The translations under genes and the position numbers were made by a program. This document shows positions 23,798 to 32,816 of a stretch of DNA of 64,000 bases, piece after piece. The notes below the pieces were generated by a model. That model had not been told where the DNA came from. It searched no databases and worked only from the letters and a program-made list of their open reading frames with translations. Each line of letters opens with the position of its first letter. Position 1 is the first letter of the stretch. The stretch is from contig JAVMKO010000001.1 of NCBI GenBank assembly GCA_032164245.1, forward strand, positions 80,783,892-80,847,891, written 5' to 3'. The DNA comes from Sternotherus odoratus. Taxonomy: Eukaryota > Chordata > Testudines > Kinosternidae.

Positions 23798-24239
23798 GGG
23801 TCATGGGGAATCACTGTCAGTGCCAGGCTAAGAGCTGAGGACTTCTTCCTCCTAGGCCTTGCTTAAATGATGTGGATTCTTCATTTTGATTTGAGTTTTT
23901 AAAAATCGCTTGCTGAAATCCTTCCCAGGAGCCTATTCAGGGAAATAAACAGGGGGAGCGATGGCATCTTGTCACGGATTAAAAAATATTTTAAGTTCTA
24001 AGAAATAATGTCCTAATGAATGGCTGCGACTCCAAGCCAGGGGGTGTCTTCTCTCCAGCTTGTTTAGTTTCTTAAACAGGCACCTAGGCCCGATCCGCAC
24101 ACAGCCTGGCACTGAAATAATGAAACCAGGTTTCAGTCACAACTTTTGTGATTTCAGTGCCAGTTTGTTTGTAGACCAGGCTGTGCAGAGGAAACGGTGC
24201 TGGTTAGATACGCGGGGGCGATCTTCCCTCCGAGTCTGC

Positions 24240-25010
24240 ACTGAACCAGTCCCCAGCGTAGTGCTAGGAAGATGCTCCGGATGCTGCCATTTGGATGAGC
24301 TGTGAAACGGAGGCTCGAATCCCTTGTGATCATTAAAGGCCCCCAGGCGCTTTTCACAAATACAGGGATCATACCGGCCCAGAGTGAGAAATTGAGGAGT
24401 CTTGGATGTGCTTCTTGGCTCCACGTTCACCTGGTCTCTCTCTCCCCTTAATGAAATGCATCTAATAATACCCATCTCTTTGTCTGAAGTCCGTGTAACC
24501 ACCCAGTTTTAAATGAGCTCTGACAACAGCGAGGGGTCAAGGATTAAAGAGCTGTCGTCTCTGCAGCCTGTTAGGGCAGGACTGAACTCTCTATTCCTTC
24601 TCTCAAACTATTGAATGCCATGTTCAAGGTTGTGTTTGCTTCAGCCAGGACCCATATGTGACACTGGCAGTTGTTTCCACCTCAAGAGGCCTGTGATTTT
24701 GAAAGCACTCCCAAGGGCCTAAGAGATCTCCTCGAAGCTCGAGGTTAGGTCGTCTTATAGGGATGTTAATCTCAGTGCCCAAGTCAAATTCCAGTTTAGT
24801 AAATGCATGCTCTGCTTTTCTCTTTAGAAATGGTATTCTCTCCCCTTCCTGTCCAGAACTGTTGCTGCCATACACCGTTAATCAGCTGCCTTGTTCCATC
24901 CCAGAGGTGGCTGCCTTTTAGTGTTGTGATTCCTATGTACAGTTTGTAAAGCCCTTTGGGATGAACAGGCGTATAAGTGTAAGTTGGGGTCATTAATATG
25001 GTATTAACTC
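24240..25010. repeat. Ancient interspersed repeat, split
   Basis: The blocks GATGCTCCGGATGCTGCCAT, GTGATCATTAAAGGCCCCCA and, further right, TTTGTAAAGCCCTTTGGGAT recall an old vertebrate dispersed repeat with an L2-like tail. The middle 24,500-24,850 is unrelated, possibly a later insertion. Confidence 0.4.
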
Positions 25011-25502
25011 CCATGCTCTTCTCCATATGACAGGTCCCCCACCTATCATCTGATTGTCCCATGTTAGCTGTGCTGAATTGCAGACTCACATCCTGTTGAA
25101 CGCTTGGCTCATCCTCGCGAGGCGGGTATGGCTGCTCGTGACAGCTGGTCATTTTAGGGTGAGGGCTCTGCGTGGCACTGCACAGCGCCCTCTACTGTCC
25201 TTGAGCGTACATGCAGCTGTGACATGCACATTTGGTTGGGATAGGCTTCCCGGGGCTCAAGTGGGTCAAACACTTCCTGCCATTCGGGGGGCCGCCTTTC
25301 AGGCACGCTTCTCACGCGGCAGGGCTGCATACACCCACACCTGGGTGCAGTTTGCATGCGCACTCTGTATGCAGGGAGGGGGCATTCACACTCACTACCC
25401 CCAGGAGCAGAAGCCTGTTGCTCTCCACCAGGCATCCAAACTGGCGTGGCCTGGAGGAGGCTGCCCAGGAGATACGCTGATCCAGGCATGGGTGGAGCCA
25501 GG

Positions 25503-26027
25503 CAGGGCCGGCGACGGGGGGGTACTACGGGTACAGCTGTACGGGGCCCCCCGACTTTAGGGGGGACCCGGTACACAGCTGTACCCGTTGTCGCCGGACC
25601 TGGAGAGCGGGGAAGGGGCGGGGAGGCGGCACGGCTCTCCCCCGGACACGCGAGCCGGAGCTGTGAGCCCGGCCGGCAGCAGCAGCGCTGTCGGGGGGGG
25701 GGGGGGGGGGGGGGGGGAGAGAAAGGGCGGCTCACGCAGCTCTAGCTGCCCGGGGGAGAGAGGGGGAGCGCCGGCTGGGCTGGGCTGGGGGGGGGCCCAG
25801 CCACTGTCGGCTGGGCTGGGGGGGGGCGGCTGGGCTGGGGGGGCCCGCATCCGCTGTTGGCTGGGCTGGGGGGAGGGGAGCGCCGGCTGGGCTGGGCTGG
25901 GGGGGGCCCCAGCCGCTGTCGGCTGGGCTGGGGGGGGGGGCGGCTGGGCTGGGGGGGCCCCCGGCTGGGCTGGGGGCCCCCCAAACTATCAAAGTAGGGG
26001 GCCCCCAAATTTCTGTCACCAGCCCTG
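25503..26027. mobile_element. Non-autonomous hAT-type transposon with perfect 8-bp target duplication
   Basis: Ends CAGGGCCGGCGACGG (left) and CTGTCACCAGCCCTG (right) are inverted repeats with few mismatches. Both flanks read GAGCCAGG (25495-25502 and 26028-26035), an exact 8-bp duplication as hAT transposases make. The 525-base body holds a poly-G run near 25,696-25,718 and a GC-rich tandem array based on GGCTGGGCTGGGG at about 25,770-25,975. No transposase is present; long open frames here come from the simple repeats. Confidence 0.88.
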
Positions 26028-26526
26028 GAGCCAGGTGTATGGACAGCTCAGGTTGCTGGATCCCCACCATTGGGGGCTGCAGCCTGGTTTGTGCTGGCTG
26101 ACATGGTCGTTCTCAATTGGTATCCTCCTCCCTTCACTTAGGGCTGCTTCTTCCTTTCCCCGCATGCTCCCAGCCCATTCCACAGAGCATCTTCCTCCTT
26201 TGCAGACGCCCTTCAGCGGCTATTCCTCTGTGACTCACCTTCACAGACCCAGAACAGGATTATCATGTGCTGGGACTTCTTTTGGGGCTGGAGACTTGAT
26301 CCTCCACCAGCCTGATCTCCAGCTAAAGGTCAGACGACGCCCTGCATCTTCGCCTTCACGTGCAAGTCAGCAGTGTGGAGATGCTGTGGTGCAGAGACAA
26401 GCCAGAGCTCCACCTGTAGTCTCTCCATCAAACACAGTGGAGGCCTCCCTGCGGTGACGAGCTCTGCTGACACATGACGGGATTCATCCCTAGCCTGGCA
26501 CAGGGACCGGGGTGGGGTGGGGGGGG

Positions 26527-26606
26527 GAAGAGGCGGAGCAAAGGCAGGGCCTTGGGGGAAGAGGCGGAGCAAAGGCAGGGCCTTGGGGGAAGAGGCAGAG
26601 TGAGAG
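26527..26606. repeat. 31-bp tandem repeat, about 2.6 copies
   Basis: AAGAGGCGGAGCAAAGGCAG recurs at 26528 and 26559 and, with a change, at 26590. Period 31 bases. Confidence 0.9.
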
Positions 26607-26759
26607 TGGGGTGGAGTGCAGGTGGGGGTCATGGTTTGGGTGTTGTTGCCTCCTCCCCACTTCTCTGGAGCTTCGTTTCCAGTGCTCCACAGGCGGTGGC
26701 AGGCCAGCGTGCCTTTGGAGGGGTGACCAATGCAGCCGCAGCATTCTCCCCCCTCCGCA

Positions 26760-27540
26760 TGGCCAGCTTTTGGGGGGGAGGCTCAACCTCCCCTGGTCTC
26801 TTATGCACGTCGCCCATGGGGGTCTCCACCCCCTCACAAGACTCGGAGGGGTTAAAATGGCAGTTGAGCCAACGAACTCCCCAGGCTGCACCTGCAGGAG
26901 GTGCCAGGGAGCAGGGATTAATTAGATGAGTCTCAGCTGGGCGGGAACAGGGGGAGCCTGTATAAAGTCCAGGAGTGGGGAGCAGAAAGGGGCTGAGGTA
27001 GGCTGCAGTCACTGCCTGGAAGAAGGGAGGCATGGTGGGGACCACAGGCGGGCTGTCCGCAGTCACTCTCTGGGAGATGGGAGTTTGGGCTGGCAACCCA
27101 GGGAGGTGGGGAGAGCTAGCAAGGTAAGAGAGGCTTGGGGGAAAGGCAGCAAGGCCTGGGATAGGCCAGACCCTGGCTGCTGGTGAGAGGCTCCCTGAGC
27201 CGAAACCGGGAGGAGAGGGCAGGCCTGGGTCCCCCCCCCCCCCGCCCCCCCAGCCACTGGGGAAATGGCTCCAATGCAGTAGTGCAAAGCGGGCTGCCTG
27301 GAACAGTTTGCCTCAAAAGCCTTTGATCCCCCAGAAGAGAAGGACCCCAGTGGCCTGGCCGCGGGGCCAAGCCACCAACAGGAAGCTGCGGCTCCTGGAG
27401 CAAGAGGGGCTGCAGGGTGAGAGAATGAGATGAGTTGAAAGGCTGCCAGAGGCCACAGCCCCTGGGATGTGCCAGTCCCCTGAGTGGCCAGGAGGAGGCA
27501 CCTCTAGTGCACCCCCATGACAAGATCCCTTCGTGATTAA
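26760..27540 (+). repeat. Possible LTR-like repeat upstream of LGALS2
   Basis: A TATAAAG at about 26,961 follows TTAATTAGATGAGTCTCAG, and the rest runs through phrases that resemble turtle LTR/Gypsy-type U5 sequence (for example CAATGCAGTAGTGCAAAGC). No TG...CA ends with target duplication could be fixed. It could instead contain an untranslated LGALS2 exon with a donor at 27,124. Confidence 0.35.
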
Positions 27541-27747
27541 CCCCCCCCCGGGGGGGTCAGGCAGCTCGAGTAACTTTCCTGAGTCATCCGAGAGCTGATC
27601 CCTTATCTGGGAACTGGGCCGGGGCAGGATATTGATCAAGACACGTCAGTTGTATGGTCAGAGGAAGTTGGGGAGCTGATAATTCTCGGGGTCAAAGTCT
27701 CCTGATTTACAGACTTCCTCAATGGGTTGGAGAGGTGGGAGAGAGCT

Positions 27748-27783
27748 GTTAATGTGTAACTCTCGGAGACATTGGCCTATAAG
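27748..27783 (+). promoter_or_regulatory. LGALS2: LGALS2 core promoter: HNF1-like site, CCAAT-like box, TATA box
   Basis: GTTAATGTGTAAC at 27748-27760 fits the palindromic HNF1 consensus GTTAATNATTAAC at all but one position. ATTGG (inverted CCAAT) is at 27771-27775 and TATAAG at 27778-27783. A start about 25-30 bases downstream would leave a 5' leader of about 50 bases before the ATG at 27859, similar to other small galectins. The HNF1 reading fits the known gut-biased expression of galectin-2, but function is inferred. Confidence 0.6.
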
Positions 27784-27858
27784 ATCTCCTGCGGCAGGTG
27801 TACCTGAGCCGGACCCGCAGCAGCTCCCCGTCTCGTCTGTCCAGCACCAGCCAGGAGG

Positions 27859-27864
27859 ATGTCT
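27859..27864 (+). CDS. LGALS2: LGALS2 coding exon 1 (Met-Ser)
   Basis: ATGTCT followed by donor GTAAGG. Joined to exon 2 it gives [16 protein letters not shown], the same length as the human N terminus (MTGELEVKNMDMKPGS). The start is chosen for this spacing and for the TATA box about 80 bases upstream. Confidence 0.85.
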
Positions 27865-30800
27865 GTAAGGACTGTCTCTCCGTGAGCTCTTTCCTATTCT
27901 TGCTCTCAGCTTTTCTCCTGTATCGGTGGGCTCTCGCGTTCTGCCTTTGGGTCTGCCGTCATCACGCCCGCTTGGTCGTTCATTTCCCCTCCACTTGCCA
28001 GCTCTCCGGTTCCCGTGCCCACTCCTACCTCTTCCCCTCGCTAGGCAAGGCGAGCGGGGTACTAGGATGGTCCCGGATCAGGGCCGGAGGGCAGGGGACC
28101 TGCTCCTGGCCTTTGTCCCGGCTCGGGTGGAATTGCTGAGCCTCGTTCCCTTTCACCTGGGAGGCGGGGGGCATGGGTCACCCAGGGAGTCTCATGCCAT
28201 CCGGTCTCTCTGCCGCAGGAGAAATTTGAAATCTTCAATCTGGACTTGAAAGCAGGGAGCACCCTGAAGATAAAGGGCCAGGTCTCCAGTGATGCTGAGA
28301 AGTGAGTGTGAGAGGGCTGTCTCAGAGGAGGGGGGCGTGGGGTGCAGAGATGGGGGCAGCACCCCAGTTTCCCTGACTTGCTGTCTGATGCAGAGATCAG
28401 TCCTTGTGTCGATCTCTCTGTCTTGCAACTTATACAGCCCCCATCACCCTAGTAACTGAGTGCTCCGCAAATGTCCTGGCCCTGTCCGTGAATGGGGAAA
28501 CCGAGGCACAGAGGTTGAAGCCACTTGCCCGTGGTCAGCCAGGGAGTCTGCAGCAGAGTCTCCTGAGTCCCAGGCTGGCACCTGAGCCACAGGCCTGACC
28601 TTCCTCCAGGGAAAGTGGCGCATGGGCCGGCAGCCCCAGCTCTCCCTAAAACGGGCAGGGCGGGGCCCTCGGCCCCCCATGAACTTGGTGTAAGGAGTGG
28701 TGGGTGTAACTAACTCAACTGCCCTCCTTCGGGCAGGGGTGGAGCAACGCTGGCTCCGTGGGGGGATTCTCTAATGCCCACTCTGCTCCGGCCCTGCAGC
28801 TTCGTGATTAACCTTGGCAAGAGCGCCAGTGACCTGGCGCTGCACTTCAACCCTCGCTTCAACGAATCCACCATCGTCTGCAACTCCAAATGCGCCAACT
28901 GCTGGCAGTCGGAGCAGCGTGACAAGCACCTGACATTCTCCAGGGGCGCGGCGGTCAAGGTGAGGGGGCTCCTGGGAAAGTGGGGTAGGGGTGGCTGCCA
29001 GGCTCTTACTCCGCCCCCTTCTTCTCCTCCCGGCTGGAGCCTGCAGACGTTGTTTCTCCCCGCCAGTGTCTCTGGCTCCTGCGACCCTGAACCCGCCTTG
29101 TCAGCCTGCTCAGAGTCCCAATCCCCACAGACCCTGTTCTCTCGCCATTTAACCCTGCCCATGCTGGAGGCCTCCTGAGGGCTGCCTGTGACCTGCCTTC
29201 AAGAGCCCCTGTGCCTCTGCCCAGCAGGTGCTCACGTCTTCTCTGGGGGAGGGAGAGGGCTGGAGGGGAGCAGATCTCTCTTCCCCCTCAGATCTGTCTC
29301 CATCATTCACTCCCTGCTCCCACCCCTTATTTTCTTCCCTCCAGTGCTTTGTAGAATGAGACTCTTGGGCCCCTGTTTATAACCCCCGCTCCCTTCTCCT
29401 TGGGCAGCTCTTTGTTTGCCTCTTAGCATTGCACAGTTAGATCACCCCGTTTCTCTGTGGCTTGGAAACGGTTCCTTCTTCTCGCCCAGTGCTGGGTGAG
29501 GCAGGGGAGTGCGCGTGGGAAGGAGACGATTCATTTCCCAGTGGTCAGTTATTAGGTTTGTTCTTTGAAGAGTCCTGGGTCCGTCCTGTCCCCTCACACT
29601 GTCTCTGCTGGGGGCTAGAAGTGGCATCTCTACAGTGTTGCTAACCCCAAGTCCGATCCACTGGTGGGGTAACTGTGGGTGAGCCAGTGGGGCAAGGCTC
29701 CCGCAGCTGCTGGTGTCACAGAGTGCCCGGGCGATGGTCTGGAACCGCTCCCTAGGAAACCAGACAGGACTTCGGGTGAAGGGTCCCCTCTCTGTACACA
29801 GCCTGTTTCCAAGGCTAGGAGCTACACGGGTACCCACTTCCTGGGTCTGACCTCGGAGCATTCAGCACCTTCTGCCCCTCCGTGCGCTTCCCCCAGCAAG
29901 CCCACCTGGGCAGGGTCCTGAGGGAGCCCATGGATTCTGCATCCCACTCCACAGTCAGATGTGACTCAGCCAGCCAGTAAAGCAGAGGTTTATTCGACGA
30001 CCTGTACCTGGTCTAACACAGACCACACAGTGAGCGTGACCCCTCAGCTGGATCCATTTTGGGGGCCAAAGAGCCAGATAGCTCCTCTGCCTTCCCTGCC
30101 TGACTCCAGCTAGCTTCAGACCCCAAACCGAAACTCACTCTCAAGCCCCTCCTCCCGCCTGGCTCAGCCAGGTCAGGTGACCTCCCTCCCCGACTTGGAG
30201 TCAGATTACGGCTTCAGGTAGACACCTGCAGAGAGGCTGTGCTTTGCAACACAATCAGCCCCTATTCCTTCACATAGACTCTCAAGAAATGCATAGGGGA
30301 AACTGAGGCACACACACAGTAGTCCTACTCCGTCACAGCTGGTATTTCATGAGCTGTCCTGCCTGGTCCAGAGCAGACCTAAGCAACGTAGTGCTTTAAA
30401 ACAGTGGTGGGTGCAGGAGCCTTGTCTATACTAGGGCTCCCTGTACTGCCAGCGCAGCTGAACCAGAGTTGGCAGCTGTGGGGGAGACGTTGCCCCCAGT
30501 CTCCCAGTGTCGGCAAGAGCTCAACTTCCTGAGACAAGCTGGTCGCTCTGATTTCAAAGGGAGTTAGGTGCTTAAATACCTTTTGAGGCTCTGGGCCTCT
30601 GGCACCCAACCCTGCAGGGTGTTTAGTGAGCTCAGTTCCCAGCAGCTCGTCTAAGGCCAGCAGAATCGGGGCCCCTCCGCCCGGGCAGTAAGGACAGGTG
30701 CTTGCTGTTGGCCAGCCAGTTGGTTGCTTTTGATGCTAACTCCCCTTCCCGCTCCTGTCTTTGCCCCCCGGCTCTCACAGTTTATCATCAGCTTCCTGGG

Positions 30801-30927
30801 AAACAAGTTCAAGGTGAAGCTGCCGGACGGGCATGAGGTGGAGTTCCCCAACCGGCACGGCTACGACAAGATCAGCTATCTGAGTGTGAAGGGCGGGTTC
30901 AAAGTCATCTCCTTCAAACAAGAGTGA
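27859..30927 (+). CDS. LGALS2: Galectin-2, complete, four coding exons
   Basis: Galectin-2 is a small beta-galactoside-binding lectin, usually a homodimer, secreted without a signal peptide and best known from gut epithelium. Exons 27859-27864, 28219-28301, 28800-28959 and 30781-30927 join in frame to 131 residues (human 132). One carbohydrate-recognition domain fills the protein. All core sugar-binding residues are present: H45, N47, R49 (HFNPRF), N58 (VCNS), W65, E68 and R70. The closing part, [15 protein letters not shown] and SYLSVKGGF, is galectin-2-like, not galectin-1-like. Exon 1 holds only ATG TCT, as in other prototype galectins. A CxxC motif (C61, C64) just before W65 is unusual. 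Position between GGA1 and CDC42EP1 matches human LGALS2. Intron 3 has taken in a solo LTR and an inverted-repeat arm. Confidence 0.95.
28219..28301 (+). CDS. LGALS2: LGALS2 coding exon 2
   Basis: Encodes [20 protein letters not shown] and then QVSSDAE plus two bases of the next codon. Acceptor CAG at 28216-28218, donor GTGAGT. Confidence 0.95.
28390..28620 (-). repeat. MIR-like SINE in LGALS2 intron 2
   Basis: Contains GAATGGGGAAACCGAGGCAC, AAGCCACTTGCCCGTGGTCA and CTCCTGAGTCCCAGGCTGGC, the reversed MIR order. Confidence 0.7.
28800..28959 (+). CDS. LGALS2: LGALS2 coding exon 3 (sugar-binding core)
   Basis: Encodes all residues that contact galactose, HFNPRF through W65, E68 and R70, and ends in AAVK. 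As in the galectin family, one exon carries the whole binding core. Acceptor CAG at 28797-28799, donor GTGAGG. Confidence 0.97.
29021..29331 (-). repeat. Arm B of the 311-bp inverted repeat, in LGALS2 intron 3
   Basis: Reverse complement of 23,487-23,797 with about eight mismatches by eye. It begins 61 bases after exon 3 of LGALS2. The shared open frame in both arms ([16 protein letters not shown]) is carried by the repeat and is not a gene. Confidence 0.92.
29714..30337 (-). mobile_element. Solo LTR in LGALS2 intron 3, perfect 5-bp target duplication
   Basis: Starts TGTCACAGAGTGCCC and ends CTACTCCGTCACA. Both flanks are GCTGG (29709-29713 and 30338-30342). It belongs to the same family as 53,886-54,559 and 54,938-55,608. 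Orientation is set by the third copy, whose AATAAA is on the plus strand. It has no internal coding region and is a solo LTR of an old endogenous retrovirus or Ty3/Gypsy-like element. Confidence 0.88.
30781..30927 (+). CDS. LGALS2: LGALS2 coding exon 4 and stop
   Basis: Encodes [20 protein letters not shown] and the remaining strands to SFKQE, then TGA at 30925-30927. Acceptor ACAG at 30777-30780. Confidence 0.96.
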   Translation, partial: FIISFLGNKFKVKLPDGHEVEFPNRHGYDKISYLSVKGGFKVISFKQE

Positions 30928-30948
30928 TGGGCCCCGCTTTCCTGCTCT

Positions 30949-30954
30949 AATAAA
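30949..30954 (+). terminator. LGALS2: LGALS2 polyadenylation signal
   Basis: AATAAA lies 21 bases after the stop codon, so the 3' UTR is very short, as is common in small galectins. A T-rich stretch (TCCTTTTGTCCC) follows about 20 bases on. Confidence 0.85.
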
Positions 30955-30959
30955 GACCC

Positions 30960-32800
30960 CAGGTGAGGGGTCCTTTTGTCCCAACTGTGCTGGCTCCTGT
31001 GATGTCCTCGGCCTTGACCTTTCAGCACCCAATGCAGGAAAGGTTCTCGTGGGAACCCCCCAAACCGGGCTCTCCTGCTGCCTGCAATTCTGGTAGGACG
31101 TCTTCTCTAGGCACCTGTGGGTGTGATTAATGGAGCGCGAGACAGTGGCTGGGATAGAAATGTCTCCAGGGCACCAGGAAGGGGCGCTGCCCTGGGATAC
31201 ACTGACAGAGTGGAGAGGAGGGAAAGGATTCGCTCGGGTGACTTTCAGCAAGCTGGGATGAACCGATGGCCTAGTGGGAGACACAGCCGAAGGGTTAGCT
31301 TGGTAGGAGGATGGTAATGTCCTGCCCCTGCAGAATGCTCTGTCTGCAGGCTGGGGAACTCTACCAGTGCAGGGGGAGATAGTCCCAAGGAGAGAGAAAC
31401 AGGGGATCTGTCTCGAAACATGGAGTTTCCTCAGCAGCTGGTGTGAGATGCGGATTGACCCACCCACTGGCACCAGGTGCAGCATTGAAGATGCAACTGC
31501 ACAGGTGTTAGTAAGCGCTTGTATCCAGCAAGAGATAAGGAGACTGTTCATTCCTTCATTCTTATCACTGTGTCTCTTATCTGCTGGGAAATTCCAGTCA
31601 GGTTATCCATTGCCCAGCCTTTCCCATATCTTAACTCAGTCAATGTGGGCGAGAGAGAGGGGGAGGCTTTGGAATTGCAAGGGAATGAAACTTGTGTCAG
31701 CTTGTGTCCTTCACATGGGCCAGCACTACCTAATGTCTGGTGAAACTGCTCTGCTTAAAGTTACAGTGACTCACTCCAGAAGTTTACTGCCACAGGGGGA
31801 AGGGCTCTGGAGGAAAAACTGGCTCAGGGAGTTATAGGTAAACACCACTCCCCTCCCCCACGCATCTGAACTATAGCAACTGTCGTTGGTACCAGCAGGG
31901 GGCAGTATTACCCTCTGACAGGACATGACAGGACAGGGGGTTCTCAGCACAGAGGAAACAGACAGTAGATGTGACTCCCTCAGCCCCACAAAGGGACATG
32001 GCTCTTCCCTGAAGCCAAGCTGGTGAGGCAACTTCTAACAAGTGGGGGTCAGGAAGGGCTCCTCCATAGCTGACGAGTGCAGGGTTCTTACCCCTTCCGC
32101 TCCAGCATCAGAGACAGGATACTGGGCTGGATGGCCCTCGGGTTGGATCAGTCTGGCAATGCACAGGGCTAATGCTATGCTCAGGCTATACAGATAGCAA
32201 ATGTTTGGGTTATTTAGTAGGCAAAGGCCAAGCATTGAAGAGACTGATATTTAGAGAGACTCCAATGAAGGAGTACACACTGCTCCTTCCCTCCTACTTC
32301 CACCCTGATCCAGTGTCTGAGAGCCTCATTCCGTAAAATGCAGAACAAATAACTTTCATCAAATACGTTATCTGCCTGTGGAACTCACTGCTGCAGGATC
32401 AAGCGCTAGGGCTGGTTGATAACATTCGTAGCCAGGCTGGCTATGAGCGGGGTAAGCAGGGCTCTAGATGCGAGGTGTAAACTGATCTCTGCTGGGGTCA
32501 AGATGCAATCTCCTCACCCTGGCCAGCATTTTTGGGGGTTTGCTTTCCTCTGCTGCAACCCGTATGGGTCACAGAAGGAGTGGAGGGACCAGAATGGCTG
32601 GTCCAGTGATCTGAGATGGGGTAGGAAATCCTATTTTCGGAGGACTGGGAGTGCAGAAGGTACCAATGCAGGGAGGGGGCTCTTGGAGCTGGGAGGAGAC
32701 GACTCCCTGGAGTCTGAAAGTGCAGAGGGAGTGGACTGATTTGCTGCTGTTCTGCAGGCTGGCGGGGGCAAGGGGAAGAACCACCAGAGGAGAGGCTAGT
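30960..32800. other. LGALS2-CDC42EP1 intergenic segment
   Basis: No coding exon recognised. Phrases at 32,110-32,160 (GGGCTGGATGGCCCTCGGGT and TCAGTCTGGCAATGC) resemble a CR1 tail. A 258-codon minus-strand frame at 30,775-31,551 overlaps LGALS2 exon 4 antisense and looks fortuitous. Confidence 0.45.
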
Positions 32801-32810
32801 ATCAAAAACA

Positions 32811-32816
32811 GTTTTA
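32811..32816 (-). terminator. CDC42EP1: Candidate CDC42EP1 polyadenylation signal
   Basis: On the minus strand ATTAAA is followed after about 25 bases by a G/T-rich stretch near 32,780. If used, the CDC42EP1 3' UTR would be about 2.3 kb. Nearer sites were not excluded. Confidence 0.3.

Noticed and set aside
25588..26457. 289-codon plus-strand open frame rich in Gly
   Set aside because: Most of it reads the tandem GGCTGGGCTGGGG array and poly-G run of the hAT-type insertion.
26961..27124. Alternative LGALS2 first exon from the TATAAAG near 26,961, with a donor at 27,124
   Set aside because: The sequence around it looks like a dispersed LTR-type repeat, whereas the promoter at 27,748-27,783 fits the leader length of small galectins. 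Not excluded, but less likely.
28710..29162. Shared '[16 protein letters not shown]' open frame in 23,656-23,838 and 28,710-29,162
   Set aside because: It is the same inverted-repeat sequence read twice. One copy is antisense to LGALS2 exon 3 and the two frames diverge outside the repeat.
27859..30927. Galectin-1 as the identity of the lectin
   Set aside because: The C-terminal half ([24 protein letters not shown]) and the location next to CDC42EP1 fit galectin-2. LGALS1 in human lies beyond GGA1, SH3BP1 and PDXP.
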